Below, in pieces: positions 41,877 through 50,202 of a DNA stretch of 64,000 nucleotides (position 1 is its first letter; the number at the start of each line of letters is the position of its first letter). The notes beneath the pieces were generated by a model. It was not told the DNA's origin and made no database searches. It saw nothing but the letters and a program-made list of their open reading frames with translations. The DNA is from Natronomonas salina (lineage in GTDB: Archaea > Halobacteriota > Halobacteria > Halobacteriales > Haloarculaceae), in NCBI RefSeq assembly GCF_013391105.1, contig NZ_CP058335.1, positions 1,984,001 to 2,048,000 of the forward strand, written 5' to 3'. The translations under genes and the position numbers were made by a program.

Positions 41877-43044
41877 ATGGGCCACAGGTTCCGCAGCTGC
41901 ACCAGGGGAGGCACGACAGGGACACTCGCGATCGCCCTTCGGGGTTTTTACGATAGCGCTCGCGGTCGGGGTGCTCGGTACCGGACTCATCGGGGTCTTC
42001 GGCGACGAGGCGCCGATGTCCGCGACCGGCGACCAGACGACGCCGACGCCAACCGATTCCAACGAGTCTCTGGAGGCATCGACGCAGACGCCGACGGAGA
42101 CACCAACTGCTGCAGATCAGGACAAGGAGAAGGAGACACCGACTCCGACGGTCTGTGAGCAAGAAAAGGAGAAGGACACACCGACGCCAACACCGTCGGA
42201 CCAGGACAAAGATAAGGACACGCCGACGCCAACGCAGTCAGACCAGGACAAAGAAAAGGATACACCGACACCAACACCGTCTGGCACCCCAACCGAGACT
42301 CCGGCCGAGACTCAGACACCGACAGATACGCCGACAGAAACACCGACAGATACCCCAACGGAGACACCAACCGAGACGCCGACAGATACGCCAACAGAAA
42401 CGCCAACTGAGACACCGACCGAGACGCCCCCAGGAACACCGGCCGACACACCGACTGACACCCCCACTGAAACGCCCACAGAAACACCGACGGCAACACC
42501 AACTGACACACCAGCCGAGACGCCCGATAAGCGTGGCGCGATCAGCTACGTTCTCCTCTGTACGAACGACGACGGTGCTGAACGAATCGGTTCCGGAGGG
42601 GCGGGCGCCGACCAGTGTCCCGACGGCGAGCCGTTCGTCAGGTATGAGCGGAAGGGGAACTCGTTCGCTGCGGAGGACGACCCCCAGGGGACGACCGTGA
42701 CCGCGACCGAGTTCAAAGACGACGAGGACGAACCGGTCACCGCCGTCTGGACCTCCGAGACCTACAACGTCACCGGCGTCGTCGTGGGCGCCGGCGGCGA
42801 CATGTGCACGTACGACTACTCGCCCGATGGTACCTTCCCACAGGAGGACACTGTCGAGACCTGCGACGGCCCGGCCGGTAACAGCGGGGCCGCCTCGCTC
42901 GGGATGACCGACACGGTCGTTTCCCTATTGACGGGCGCCGCCGACCGGATTTCCTCGCTGCTCCCGCTGCAGGCCGGCGGGTCGGTCGTCCCGCTGGCGC
43001 TCCTGCTGTCCGGCACGGCGATCGGCTGGCGACGAGGACGGTGA
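41877..43044 (+). CDS. Thr/Pro-rich surface protein with a frameshift in the signal peptide
   Basis: The main frame (from 41971) encodes a 150-residue Thr/Pro/Glu/Asp repeat stalk, a small domain with four Cys near 42556-42870, and a C-terminal helix (VVPLALLLSGTAIGW, then RRGR). Its frame has no ATG upstream. Another frame begins ATG at 41877 with MGHRFRSCTRGGTTG and TLAIALRG. Removing one base at the GGGGTTTTT tract (41941-41949) joins the two into a normal signal peptide, TLAIALRGFTIALAVGVLG, giving 388 aa. Either the base call is wrong, the gene is broken, or the tract is a switch. Starting at GTG 41971 would leave a shortened signal. Confidence 0.7.
42080..42535 (+). repeat. Degenerate Thr-Pro-Thr-Glu codon repeat tract
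   Basis: Codons for T-P-T-E-T-P and T-P-T-D-T-P recur many times. In the left part they alternate with charged units such as DQDKEKDTPTPT. The DNA repeats have periods of 12 and 18 nt with variable third positions. The tract encodes an extended stalk that may carry O-linked sugars, and it is prone to length change. Confidence 0.7.
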
Positions 43045-43158
43045 CCACGGCGTAAGGGGCCACCGCGTCGAGACCTCGATCTGGCGTGAACTGAGAGTTT
43101 CTAGAAAGAGGGCTTGTATCCGCTGATGCCCTTGGCTCACAATCGTGCAGCTTGTGGA

Positions 43159-43278
43159 TGGGCCCTGCCGGATTTGAACCAGCGATCGCCCGGTGTCCCA
43201 TTCCGCGGGGACAACCCCCGATTATTACTGTCGGAAATATGAGCCGGGTGCTGTAAGACCAGACTGAGCTAAGGGCCC
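43159..43278 (-). tRNA. tRNA-Met (CAT, elongator type) with a 43-nt intron
   Basis: The acceptor arms GGGCCCT and AGGGCCC pair, with discriminator A. The T arm is GCTGG/CCGGC with loop TTCAAAT. The anticodon stem is CCCGG/CCGGG with loop CTCATA and anticodon CAT. A 43-nt intron (43195-43237) lies between positions 37 and 38. Its ends form a textbook bulge-helix-bulge: helix TTCCG/CGGAA, central 4-bp CTCA/TGGG, and 3-nt bulges TAT and ACA. Elongator tRNA-Met introns are well known in haloarchaea. CCA is not encoded. Confidence 0.9.
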
Positions 43279-43325
43279 TTCTACCTGGGAATATCCACTG
43301 CCCCCTCTTTAGTTTGCCGGGAGAA

Positions 43326-44075
43326 CTATGCCGACAGTACGTCCCTCTCCCGTAGTTCAGCTTCCAACTCAGCAGGTGTCGTCACGACCGCGTAGTCCAT
43401 GCTTCGGAACGCGTAGTAGCCGAGTTTCTGTGTGAAGGACCGTTCGTTTGGTCGTCCATCTTCAACGTAGCCATCGACTTCGATCCACAGGTCAATGCTC
43501 GGAACGTGGAAGTCGCAAGTCCAGAGGGTCACACCCAATCGTACATGGGTCTCATAGTCGTATCCGAGATCGTCCAAATATCGTGCGATAGCCAGTTCAT
43601 GGCGACTGTCGAGGTTGTTGCCGTTCGGACCGAGGCACTGTTCGCCATGTCGTTGGCCACAGTCAATACCGGCAGCCTCACATGCCTCAGCCCAAGACCC
43701 GAGGTGCTTCTTCACAGTACTCGTGGCGAACTCGCCGTAATCGTCATATTCGCGCATGGTTAGATTCTCACCCGCCGTCTTTTTGTTGACCCGTCGTAGG
43801 TCCGCGAGCATCTCGTCATGATTGTTGGAGTCGTACTCGCCAACTTGGAGCTCGTTCGATTCGAGTCCAGCATCCGCCAGTACGGTCGCCCAGTCCTCCT
43901 CGATGATATCGTACATTCGACTCAGACACGGTAATCGGTCGTCTGCTTCCGCATCTCTCGTCGTCGGCGCCTCACCGAGTTCCTCGGCCAACTGCGCGAC
44001 ATCGTCCACCAGTTCCTCGTAGGTGTATTCATCGTACTCCGACTCCGTATGCTGATTGCCGTAGAATTTACCCAT
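43326..44075 (-). CDS. Homing-endonuclease-associated repeat protein with nuclease-like C-terminus
   Basis: 249 aa. Two copies of the small helical repeat common in haloarchaeal homing nucleases are visible: YEELVDDVAQLAEELGEAPT ending WATVLADAGLE, and RVNKKTAGENLTMREYDDYG ending SWAEACEAAGID. The C-terminal 100 residues have SRHELAIARYLDDLGYDY, WTCDFHVPSIDLWIEVDGY and a Lys-containing helix, the D...ExD pattern of Vsr/PD-(D/E)XK nucleases. It ends 47 bp upstream of tRNA-Met and is less GC-rich than its neighbours, which hints at mobility. Nuclease activity is inferred. Confidence 0.65.
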   Translation of the reverse strand: MGKFYGNQHTESEYDEYTYEELVDDVAQLAEELGEAPTTRDAEADDRLPCLSRMYDIIEEDWATVLADAGLESNELQVGEYDSNNHDEMLADLRRVNKKTAGENLTMREYDDYGEFATSTVKKHLGSWAEACEAAGIDCGQRHGEQCLGPNGNNLDSRHELAIARYLDDLGYDYETHVRLGVTLWTCDFHVPSIDLWIEVDGYVEDGRPNERSFTQKLGYYAFRSMDYAVVTTPAELEAELRERDVLSA

Positions 44076-44799
44076 CGTGGCTCACCCCTCTTTGCCCGCG
44101 TCTTCTGCAATCAATGCTCGTCTGTGACCGCGTATCTCGAGGCACCGCACCCATCGGGGTGCCCCACAGAACCCACCGTGGCGTAGCACGTCCGGAGAGG
44201 GACAGTTCCGGCCCACGGATCAAGCAATTCACTCTCCAGACTCGGATTCAGGTCCGCAAGTAACGGTGACACCGGCGTGTGAATTCGAGTATCAATCCAG
44301 TAAGCAGGGTATAGGAGGAGATTCGATTGTCGGCATAGAAGCCACCGAGATGGGTGAGAGCGGGACTTCAGCATCGGTCCTGGTGGCCACCATCGACACC
44401 GGAACAGTCGGCGAAATCAAAACCGCAGGACGGCAACCGATTATGGGATTTTCGTGGGTATAGCGAACCGCGAACGATAGCCCGAGAGGTGGAGATTCCA
44501 CGGATAGCAGGCCTCTAGTCACGGTTCTGTGATTCACCTAGTTGCGCGATATTTTCCTAGCCGCGGTTCGCGAGGCGACAGTGACCATTCTTCCGGATAC
44601 CCGCCCGATTATGGAAGTCGTATAGAACGCCCCTATACCTGTAATTCGACGGTAATACCACCGTACCCGGTTATGGAATCGGAGCGCAGTTCGGCGTGGC
44701 AGCGATCGGGACCTCGTTCGGAGGAACGGAGAATCGGCGCGGGTACGGAGACTCGATCGCGACACCAAGACCCAAACCGCTCCCGGCCGACCACCCACT
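44076..44799. other. Lower-GC gene-poor stretch
   Basis: 724 bp with short overlapping open frames on both strands (longest about 87 codons at 44111-44374, minus). None has an acidic haloarchaeal composition or a recognised motif. CCGTACCCGGTTATGGAATC and similar short AT-richer patches occur but no transposase or RNA gene was identified. It may be decayed mobile DNA next to the nuclease-like gene. Confidence 0.5.
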
Positions 44800-45981
44800 A
44801 TGTTCAGGTTCGACTACCAGCCGGGGACGATCCGGTACGGGGCGGACTGCGTCGCCGACCTCGGCGAGGAGCTCGATACCCTCGGCGCCAAGCGCGCGCT
44901 CGTGATCACCGGCCGGACCGTCGGAGAGACCGACGCGGTGATGGACCCGCTCCGCAAGGGACTGGGCGACCGCCTCGTGGAGACCTTCGCGGAGACGACC
45001 CCCGAGAAGCGGATTTCGACGGCATTCCGGGCCGCGGCGCTGGCCGACGAGGTCGACGCCGACGCGCTGGTGGCGGTCGGCGGCGGGAGCAGCCTCGATA
45101 TCGCCAAGGTCGCCGCCGCCATCGCGGCATCGGACGACTCCCGGAGCGAGATCCGCGAGACGTTCGAGGAGACCAGCTCCGTGGATGTCCCCGACGGCGA
45201 GTTACGGCCGGTCGTGGCGGTGCCGACGACGCTCGCCGGCGCGGACCTCTCGATGATCGGCGGCGTCACCGCGACGGAGGACGGCGACCTCGTCCGCGGC
45301 GGCGCCTACGACGAGCGGCTGCTGCCCGCCGCGCTGTTCTACGACCCGGAGCTGTTCCGGACGACGCCGCACGGCGTGCTCTGCGCGTCGGCGATGAACG
45401 GCTTCGACAAGGCCGTCGAGACGCTGTACGCCAGCACCGCGACGCCGATCACCGACGGGACGGCGGTCCGGGCGCTCCGGCTGCTCTCGCGGGGGTTGCC
45501 GGCGCTCGGCGACGGCAACCGGAGCGACGAGACGATGCACGACGCGGTCGTCGGGACGATCCTCGCACAGTATGGCTGCTCGCGGACCGACGGCCTGACG
45601 CTGTCGCTGATCCACGCCTTCGGCCACGGCATCGCCCGCGGGTACGACGTCCAGCAGGGCGGCGCCCACGGCATCATCGCGCCGCACGCCCTCCGGTACC
45701 TCTTCTCGGAGGTCGACGGCAGCCGGGCGTTGCTGGCGGAGGGCTTCGGGGTCGCTCCGGGGACGCCGGAGGAGACCGCCGATGCCGTCGTCCGCGAGGT
45801 CGAGCGCGTCCGCGACGCCCTCGGGTTGCCGACGCGGCTCCGCGAGATCGACGACATGGCCGAGTCGGACCTGCCCGACGTCGCCGAGGACGTCCACGGC
45901 GACGGCCTGATGCCGTACTGCCCGGAAGGACTGGACCCCTCGGTCGGCGACATCGAGGGCGTGCTTCGGGACGCGTGGTAG
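44800..45981 (+). CDS. Iron-containing alcohol dehydrogenase family protein
   Basis: 393 aa. NAD-binding VAVGGGSSLDIAK (about residue 90-102), VAVPTTLAGADLS, and metal ligands in MNGFDKAVE (Asp) and SLIHAFGHGIA with GGAHGIIAPH (His). The family reduces aldehydes or ketones, including maleylacetate reductase and hydroxyacid-oxoacid transhydrogenase. The His pattern is nearest the maleylacetate-reductase-like branch, but the substrate is not clear. The gene stands alone after the gene-poor region. Confidence 0.87.
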   Translation: MFRFDYQPGTIRYGADCVADLGEELDTLGAKRALVITGRTVGETDAVMDPLRKGLGDRLVETFAETTPEKRISTAFRAAALADEVDADALVAVGGGSSLDIAKVAAAIAASDDSRSEIRETFEETSSVDVPDGELRPVVAVPTTLAGADLSMIGGVTATEDGDLVRGGAYDERLLPAALFYDPELFRTTPHGVLCASAMNGFDKAVETLYASTATPITDGTAVRALRLLSRGLPALGDGNRSDETMHDAVVGTILAQYGCSRTDGLTLSLIHAFGHGIARGYDVQQGGAHGIIAPHALRYLFSEVDGSRALLAEGFGVAPGTPEETADAVVREVERVRDALGLPTRLREIDDMAESDLPDVAEDVHGDGLMPYCPEGLDPSVGDIEGVLRDAW

Positions 45982-46018
45982 CCAGATAGTATACAAACGG
46001 GCGGCGGCAACGGGTGGT

Positions 46019-47044
46019 ATGGCTGTGAGACGGCGGGAACTGCTGGCCGGCGCGGCGGTCGCGCTGGCGGGCTGTGCGGACGCCCGCGAGTTCGTCGAGG
46101 ACAACGCGCCGCTCGGCCACCCGCTCGCCGGCGAGACGACGGTCGCGGTGGTGAACCGGAGCCGGGCCACCCACGACCTCGCGGCGCTGACCGACGAGGC
46201 GCTGGCCTTCTGGAACGAGAGCGCCCCGCGGTACGCCGGCTTCGAGGTGGCGTTCGACCGGGTCGACCGCGACGCGTCGCCGGACGTCGAGATCGAGTTC
46301 CTGAACGACCGCTCGGAGCTGGACGGCTGCCAGGAGCACAGCTCCGAGAACGTCCTCGGCTGCGCGCCGCTCATCCGCGAGCACAACCGCATCGACCGGC
46401 CCGCGGTCGCCGAGGTCGTCGCCACCGACCGCCCCTACGGGGAGGTGCTGGCGACGACCCAGCACGAACTCGGCCACATGCTCGGCCTCGGCCACGCCGA
46501 CGAGCCGGCGTACATCATGTCCAACCGCATCCAGGACCGCCTCCCGGAGTACGAGACCCGGGTCGCGGTGCTGGAGGCCTTCCAGGCCGGCTGGGACGCC
46601 CGCAACGAGGGCACCCGGACCTACAACGAGGGCATCCAGTACTGGAACGACGGCGACTACGAGCAGGCCGTCGAGCCGTTCGCCCGCGCCGCGGACCACT
46701 ACCGCTCGATCCACGACCACGTGGCGACCGCCGAAGACGCGGCCACCGCATTCGAGGGGATGGACCGGCCGGAGACGGTGGACCGCGCGCGCCTCGCCGA
46801 CTACTTCGAGACGACGCGGACGCTGACCGACATGCTGGTCCAGGTCGCCGAGGACATGCGGGCGGCCGCCGAGGCGCGGGCCGACGGCAACATCGTACGC
46901 GCACGCGGGAAACAGGAGTCGGCCAACGAGACCCTCGAGGACGTCCAGTCGCGTGACGCACCCACCCCCGCCGACGTCGGGCGGGCGCTGGGGCTGGTCC
47001 GCGAGCAACCCGACGTCACGCCGGCCGAACCCAGCGGGAGCTGA
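46019..47044 (+). CDS. Matrixin-like zinc metalloprotease lipoprotein
   Basis: 341 aa. The N-terminus has RRRELLAGAAVALAGCAD: Arg run, hydrophobic core and a lipobox Cys (about 19), so it is probably a lipid-anchored outside protein, possibly via Tat. The zinc site TTQHELGHMLGLGHAD (His at about 150, 154, 160) with a later AYIMSNR Met-turn marks a metzincin. Helical TPR-like sequence follows. The target is unknown. Confidence 0.82.
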   Translation: MAVRRRELLAGAAVALAGCADAREFVEDNAPLGHPLAGETTVAVVNRSRATHDLAALTDEALAFWNESAPRYAGFEVAFDRVDRDASPDVEIEFLNDRSELDGCQEHSSENVLGCAPLIREHNRIDRPAVAEVVATDRPYGEVLATTQHELGHMLGLGHADEPAYIMSNRIQDRLPEYETRVAVLEAFQAGWDARNEGTRTYNEGIQYWNDGDYEQAVEPFARAADHYRSIHDHVATAEDAATAFEGMDRPETVDRARLADYFETTRTLTDMLVQVAEDMRAAAEARADGNIVRARGKQESANETLEDVQSRDAPTPADVGRALGLVREQPDVTPAEPSGS

Positions 47045-47115
47045 GCCAGAGGACTCGGGTCGAAGGATCGTCGCGAGAAGTGGGCGGACGGCGCCGGCGG
47101 CCGAGATGGTGCACG

Positions 47116-47475
47116 CTACGCGTTGAGCGGTGCCTCGAACTCGGGGTCGGCCCGCAGGATCTCCGTCAGGCGGGGTGCCACGCTCTGGAGGTCCGCCGTC
47201 GGCTCCACCAACTCCCGGTCGTCGTCGTACTCGACGAGGCCTGCCGCCACCAACTTCGGGACGTGGACGTGGTGAAGCTCGATCCGGATTCGCGTCATCG
47301 TCTCGCCGGAGACCTCCTGGAGCGGCGCGTGGTGGTTGTACTCGACGATCGCCTCCGAGAGGTCCCGCATCGTCAGCGCCCGCCGTTCGTCGAGGAGCGT
47401 CCCGAGGACGATCCGTCTGTGTTCGTCCCGACAGAGGGCGAGTAGGGTGTCGAAATCTATCTGGGTCCCAACCAT
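47116..47475 (-). CDS. DUF7344-type winged-helix regulator
   Basis: 119 aa from MVGTQIDFDTLLALC; an ATG 54 nt earlier is less likely. Residues CRDEHRRIVLGTLLDERRAL and ELHHVHVPKLVAAGLVEYDD are the DUF7344 recognition pattern seen also at 11455. No membrane segment here. Convergent with the protease gene. Its target is unknown. Confidence 0.8.
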   Translation of the reverse strand: MVGTQIDFDTLLALCRDEHRRIVLGTLLDERRALTMRDLSEAIVEYNHHAPLQEVSGETMTRIRIELHHVHVPKLVAAGLVEYDDDRELVEPTADLQSVAPRLTEILRADPEFEAPLNA

Positions 47476-47541
47476 ACCGGGAAGTAGGCTCCAAGACGGT
47501 TGCCGGCTGTTGTTGACTATACAATCCATTTATAAGTAGGG

Positions 47542-48198
47542 TTATCGGCTCGCGGACGACTCCGCGAGTGTGCTGGCGATGATCGTCTCGATTCCGCGCC
47601 GGAGACGGGACGCCACGGCCTGCTGTGAGACGCCGAGTTCCTCGCCCAGTTCGGCCATCGTCACGTCCCGCGGCGTGTTGAAGTAGCCCCGCTCGTAGGC
47701 GAGCTGGAGCGTCGCCTGCTGGGTATCGGTGAGTGCGGCCTCGGTCGCCGACTCGATGGGCGTCAGCGCGTGCAGTTTGGTGAGCGTAATCGGGATATCG
47801 AGCTCCCGGCAGCGCTGCTGGAAGGCCGCGATGTTCCGGCGGTTCTCACCCCGGATGTCGAAGGTCCACTGCCGGTTCGTGCCGACGGCCTCGATGAGCG
47901 CGACATCCGTCTCCGTCAGCGTCGTGAGGACGTCGTCGTAGTCCAGCGCCCACTCGACGCGGAGCAGATGCTCGCCGTCGACGGAGTCGACGAACTGGAT
48001 GGCCTTCACGCCCGGGTGCTCCGAGAACGCCCCCTCGACGTCGTCGACCTCCGTCCCCCGGACCCAGAAGTAGGGGATCACCACGTCCCGCGCGGGGATG
48101 ATCCGCTCGAGCTCGACGGTCACGCCGGGTAGCTGTTCGAATATCGTCCCCAGTGGGAACTGGTCGGACGGGACCGTGAAGGTCGCCTCGGTGGCCAT
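47542..48198 (-). CDS. Bacterio-opsin-activator-type HTH transcription regulator
   Basis: 218 aa from MATEATFTVPSDQ. An N-terminal sensor domain is followed by the C-terminal HTH_10 domain: LTDTQQATLQLAYERGYFNT, MAELGEELGVSQQAVASRLR, GIETIIAS. This combination is widespread in haloarchaea and related to Bat. It is cytoplasmic. Effector and targets are unknown. Confidence 0.87.
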   Translation of the reverse strand: MATEATFTVPSDQFPLGTIFEQLPGVTVELERIIPARDVVIPYFWVRGTEVDDVEGAFSEHPGVKAIQFVDSVDGEHLLRVEWALDYDDVLTTLTETDVALIEAVGTNRQWTFDIRGENRRNIAAFQQRCRELDIPITLTKLHALTPIESATEAALTDTQQATLQLAYERGYFNTPRDVTMAELGEELGVSQQAVASRLRRGIETIIASTLAESSASR

Positions 48199-48525
48199 GA
48201 CGCGACCGTCGGGAGCCGACGGGAAAGGACTGCTGGCACAGCGACCCGCGGTCGGTCTCGAGGTAGGAGAGAGACGGGCCGGACGACGCTGCCGCTGGCG
48301 GGTGTGGGTTCTCCGCATCGAAAGGGTGGACGGTCTCCACCCAGCACGGCTGGGGGCGAACCCCAGGGTAGCCTACTGCCGGCTGCCCCTTAGTTAACGT
48401 CCAACCAAACCCATCTCTCTCGAACCAGTCCCCGTATTCGGAGCTTACCGGCGAGCGGGGAGACGATTCACGCCCGGTAGGACGAACACAGCTCTCGCTG
48501 TCCGGGGTGACTCTCGGAAGAAGTA
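48199..48525. other. Intergenic region upstream of the Bat-type regulator
   Basis: 327 bp without a supported gene. An AT patch with CCTTAGTTAACG at about 48388-48400 could be a promoter. The lower part carries short G/C-rich inverted stretches (CCCAGCACGGCTGGG), a possible weak hairpin. No RNA gene recognised beyond the tRNA that begins at 48526. Confidence 0.4.
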
Positions 48526-48628
48526 CGCCGCCGCCAGGGCTCGAACCTGGGACAACCTCGTGTCTGCGGTCCACAGAGAACTGTGAGACCTTAACAGCGA
48601 GGTGCTCTACCAGCTGAGCTACGGCGGC
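48526..48628 (-). tRNA. tRNA-Asn (GTT) with a 30-nt intron
   Basis: Acceptor arms GCCGCCG/CGGCGGC, discriminator G. The D arm is GCTC/GAGC, the anticodon stem CCTCG/CGAGG with loop CTGTTA and anticodon GTT, and the T arm CCAGG/CCTGG with loop TTCGAGC. A 30-nt intron (48562-48591) lies between positions 37 and 38. It folds as a bulge-helix-bulge: GGTC/GACC intron helix, central CTGT/GCAG and bulges TAA and ACA, with an extra CACAG/CTGTG hairpin in the intron. CCA is not encoded. Confidence 0.9.
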
Positions 48629-48775
48629 CCACTGCACTCATGCCTAACCGGAATTGGTTCATATGACTTTCGCTTTCGCCCCTCCGCTGTCCGTTGGTCC
48701 CACACCCCCGGACGGCCGCCGTCACCTGCCGCCACGCACCGACATGCTTTACCAGTCGACGGCGCAACCGCGAGT

Positions 48776-50122
48776 ATGTCGTTCGAGTCGGTCGAAAAGG
48801 AGGTTCGCGACCGGGTCGTCCCCGACCCCGCGGAGGTCGCCGACTTGGAGTCGGTCGTCGCCGACCTCACCGACCGCGCCGAGGCGGCCGTCGCGGACCT
48901 GCCCGTCAACGCCGACGTGCTGCTCGTCGGGTCGACCGCCCGCGGCACCTGGCTCGTGGGCGACCGCGACGTGGACCTCTTCGTCCGGTTCCCGACCGAC
49001 CTCGCCCGCGAGGAACTGGAGCGCTACGGGCTCGAGGTCGGCCACGCGGTCCTCCCGGAGGGCCACGAGGAGTTCGCCGAACACCCCTATGTGAAGGGGG
49101 AGTACCGCGGCTTCGACGTCGACTGCGTCCCCTGCTACGCCGTCGAGGACGCGACGGAGATCCGCTCTGCGGTCGACCGAACGCCGTTCCACACCGACTA
49201 CCTCGAGGGCCGTATCGAGCCGCTGGCCGACGACGTCCGGCTGGCGAAGGCGTTCCTCTCGGGCATCGGCGCCTACGGCAGCGACCTCCGGACGAAGGGG
49301 TTCTCGGGCTTCCTGACCGAACTGCTCGTCCTCGAGTACGGGGGGTTCCGGGAGTTCGTCGAGGCCGTCGCGGACTGGCAGCCGCCCGTGAGGTTCGACC
49401 CCGAGGACCACGGTCAGGAGTCCTTCAGCGACCCCCTGGTCGTGATCGACCCGACCGACCCGGAGCGCAACGTCGCGGCAGTCTGCTCGGCCCGCAACGT
49501 CGGTCGGGTGGTCCACTACGCCCGCGAACTGCTGGCGGACCCCCGCGTCGAACTCTTCGAGCCGCGCGACCCGGACCCGATGTCCGCCGAGGCGGTCCGG
49601 GAGGCGGTCGCGGCCCGCGAAACGACGCCCGTCGCGGTGCGCTTCGAGACGCCCGACGTCGTCGAGGACCAGCTGTACCCCCAGCTCGAGAAGTCGCTGG
49701 CGGGCGTCGAGGGCGCGCTCGAGCGCGCCGGGTTCGACCCGCTGCGGAGCGCCGCTTTCGCCGACGAGACGGCCGTGCTGTTCGTCGAGTGCGCCGTCGC
49801 CGAACTGCCCGCGGTCGAGCGCCACCGCGGGCCGCCCGTCGGCGTCCGCGAGCACGCAGAGGGGTTCTTCGAGTCCTACGCCGACGCCGGGGACGCCGTC
49901 GGACCGTTCGTCGACGACGAGGGGCACTACGTCGTCGAGCGGCCCCGCGACGCCCGGACGCCCGGCGAACTCGTCGAGGCGAAGCTGTTCGACGTCTCGC
50001 TCGGCCCGCACGTCGAATCCGCCCTGGAGGCCGACCGCGAGGTCCTGGTCGGCGAGGCGATCGGGAAGCTGGCCGACGAGTTCGGCAGCGAGCTGGCCGC
50101 GTACTTCGATCCGCGACCGTGA
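48776..50122 (+). CDS. cca: Archaeal CCA-adding tRNA nucleotidyltransferase
   Basis: 448 aa, the usual class I archaeal length. The polymerase site is VLLVGSTARGTWLVGDRDVDL (G-S and DxD in a nucleotidyltransferase beta fold), then EYRGFDVDCVPCY with the third carboxylate. RLAKAFLSGIGAYGSD and GFSGFLTELLVLEYG match the neck/body domain. It adds CCA to tRNA 3' ends, needed here because the three tRNA genes do not encode CCA. CTTTACCA about 27 nt upstream suits a leaderless start. It is divergent from tRNA-Asn. Confidence 0.94.
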   Translation: MSFESVEKEVRDRVVPDPAEVADLESVVADLTDRAEAAVADLPVNADVLLVGSTARGTWLVGDRDVDLFVRFPTDLAREELERYGLEVGHAVLPEGHEEFAEHPYVKGEYRGFDVDCVPCYAVEDATEIRSAVDRTPFHTDYLEGRIEPLADDVRLAKAFLSGIGAYGSDLRTKGFSGFLTELLVLEYGGFREFVEAVADWQPPVRFDPEDHGQESFSDPLVVIDPTDPERNVAAVCSARNVGRVVHYARELLADPRVELFEPRDPDPMSAEAVREAVAARETTPVAVRFETPDVVEDQLYPQLEKSLAGVEGALERAGFDPLRSAAFADETAVLFVECAVAELPAVERHRGPPVGVREHAEGFFESYADAGDAVGPFVDDEGHYVVERPRDARTPGELVEAKLFDVSLGPHVESALEADREVLVGEAIGKLADEFGSELAAYFDPRP

Positions 50123-50202
50123 CGGCGGCGCCTAGCACCTGGTTATCGAGAACGTGTCGGGAGGTCGACGCCTTATCCGCGTGGAACCCCTACGGTGGGT
50201 AG

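Noticed and set aside
42080..42535. CRISPR array or minisatellite reading of the repeat tract
   Set aside because: The repeats are codon-phased and degenerate at third positions, with no unique spacers.
41971..43044. Start of the Thr/Pro-rich protein at GTG 41971
   Set aside because: It cuts the signal peptide in half and lies far from the TATA-like box. A frameshift at the G4T5 tract explains the two frames better.
44111..44374. 87-codon minus-strand ORF as a gene
   Set aside because: No motif or acidic bias, and the opposite strand is also open. Not supportable.
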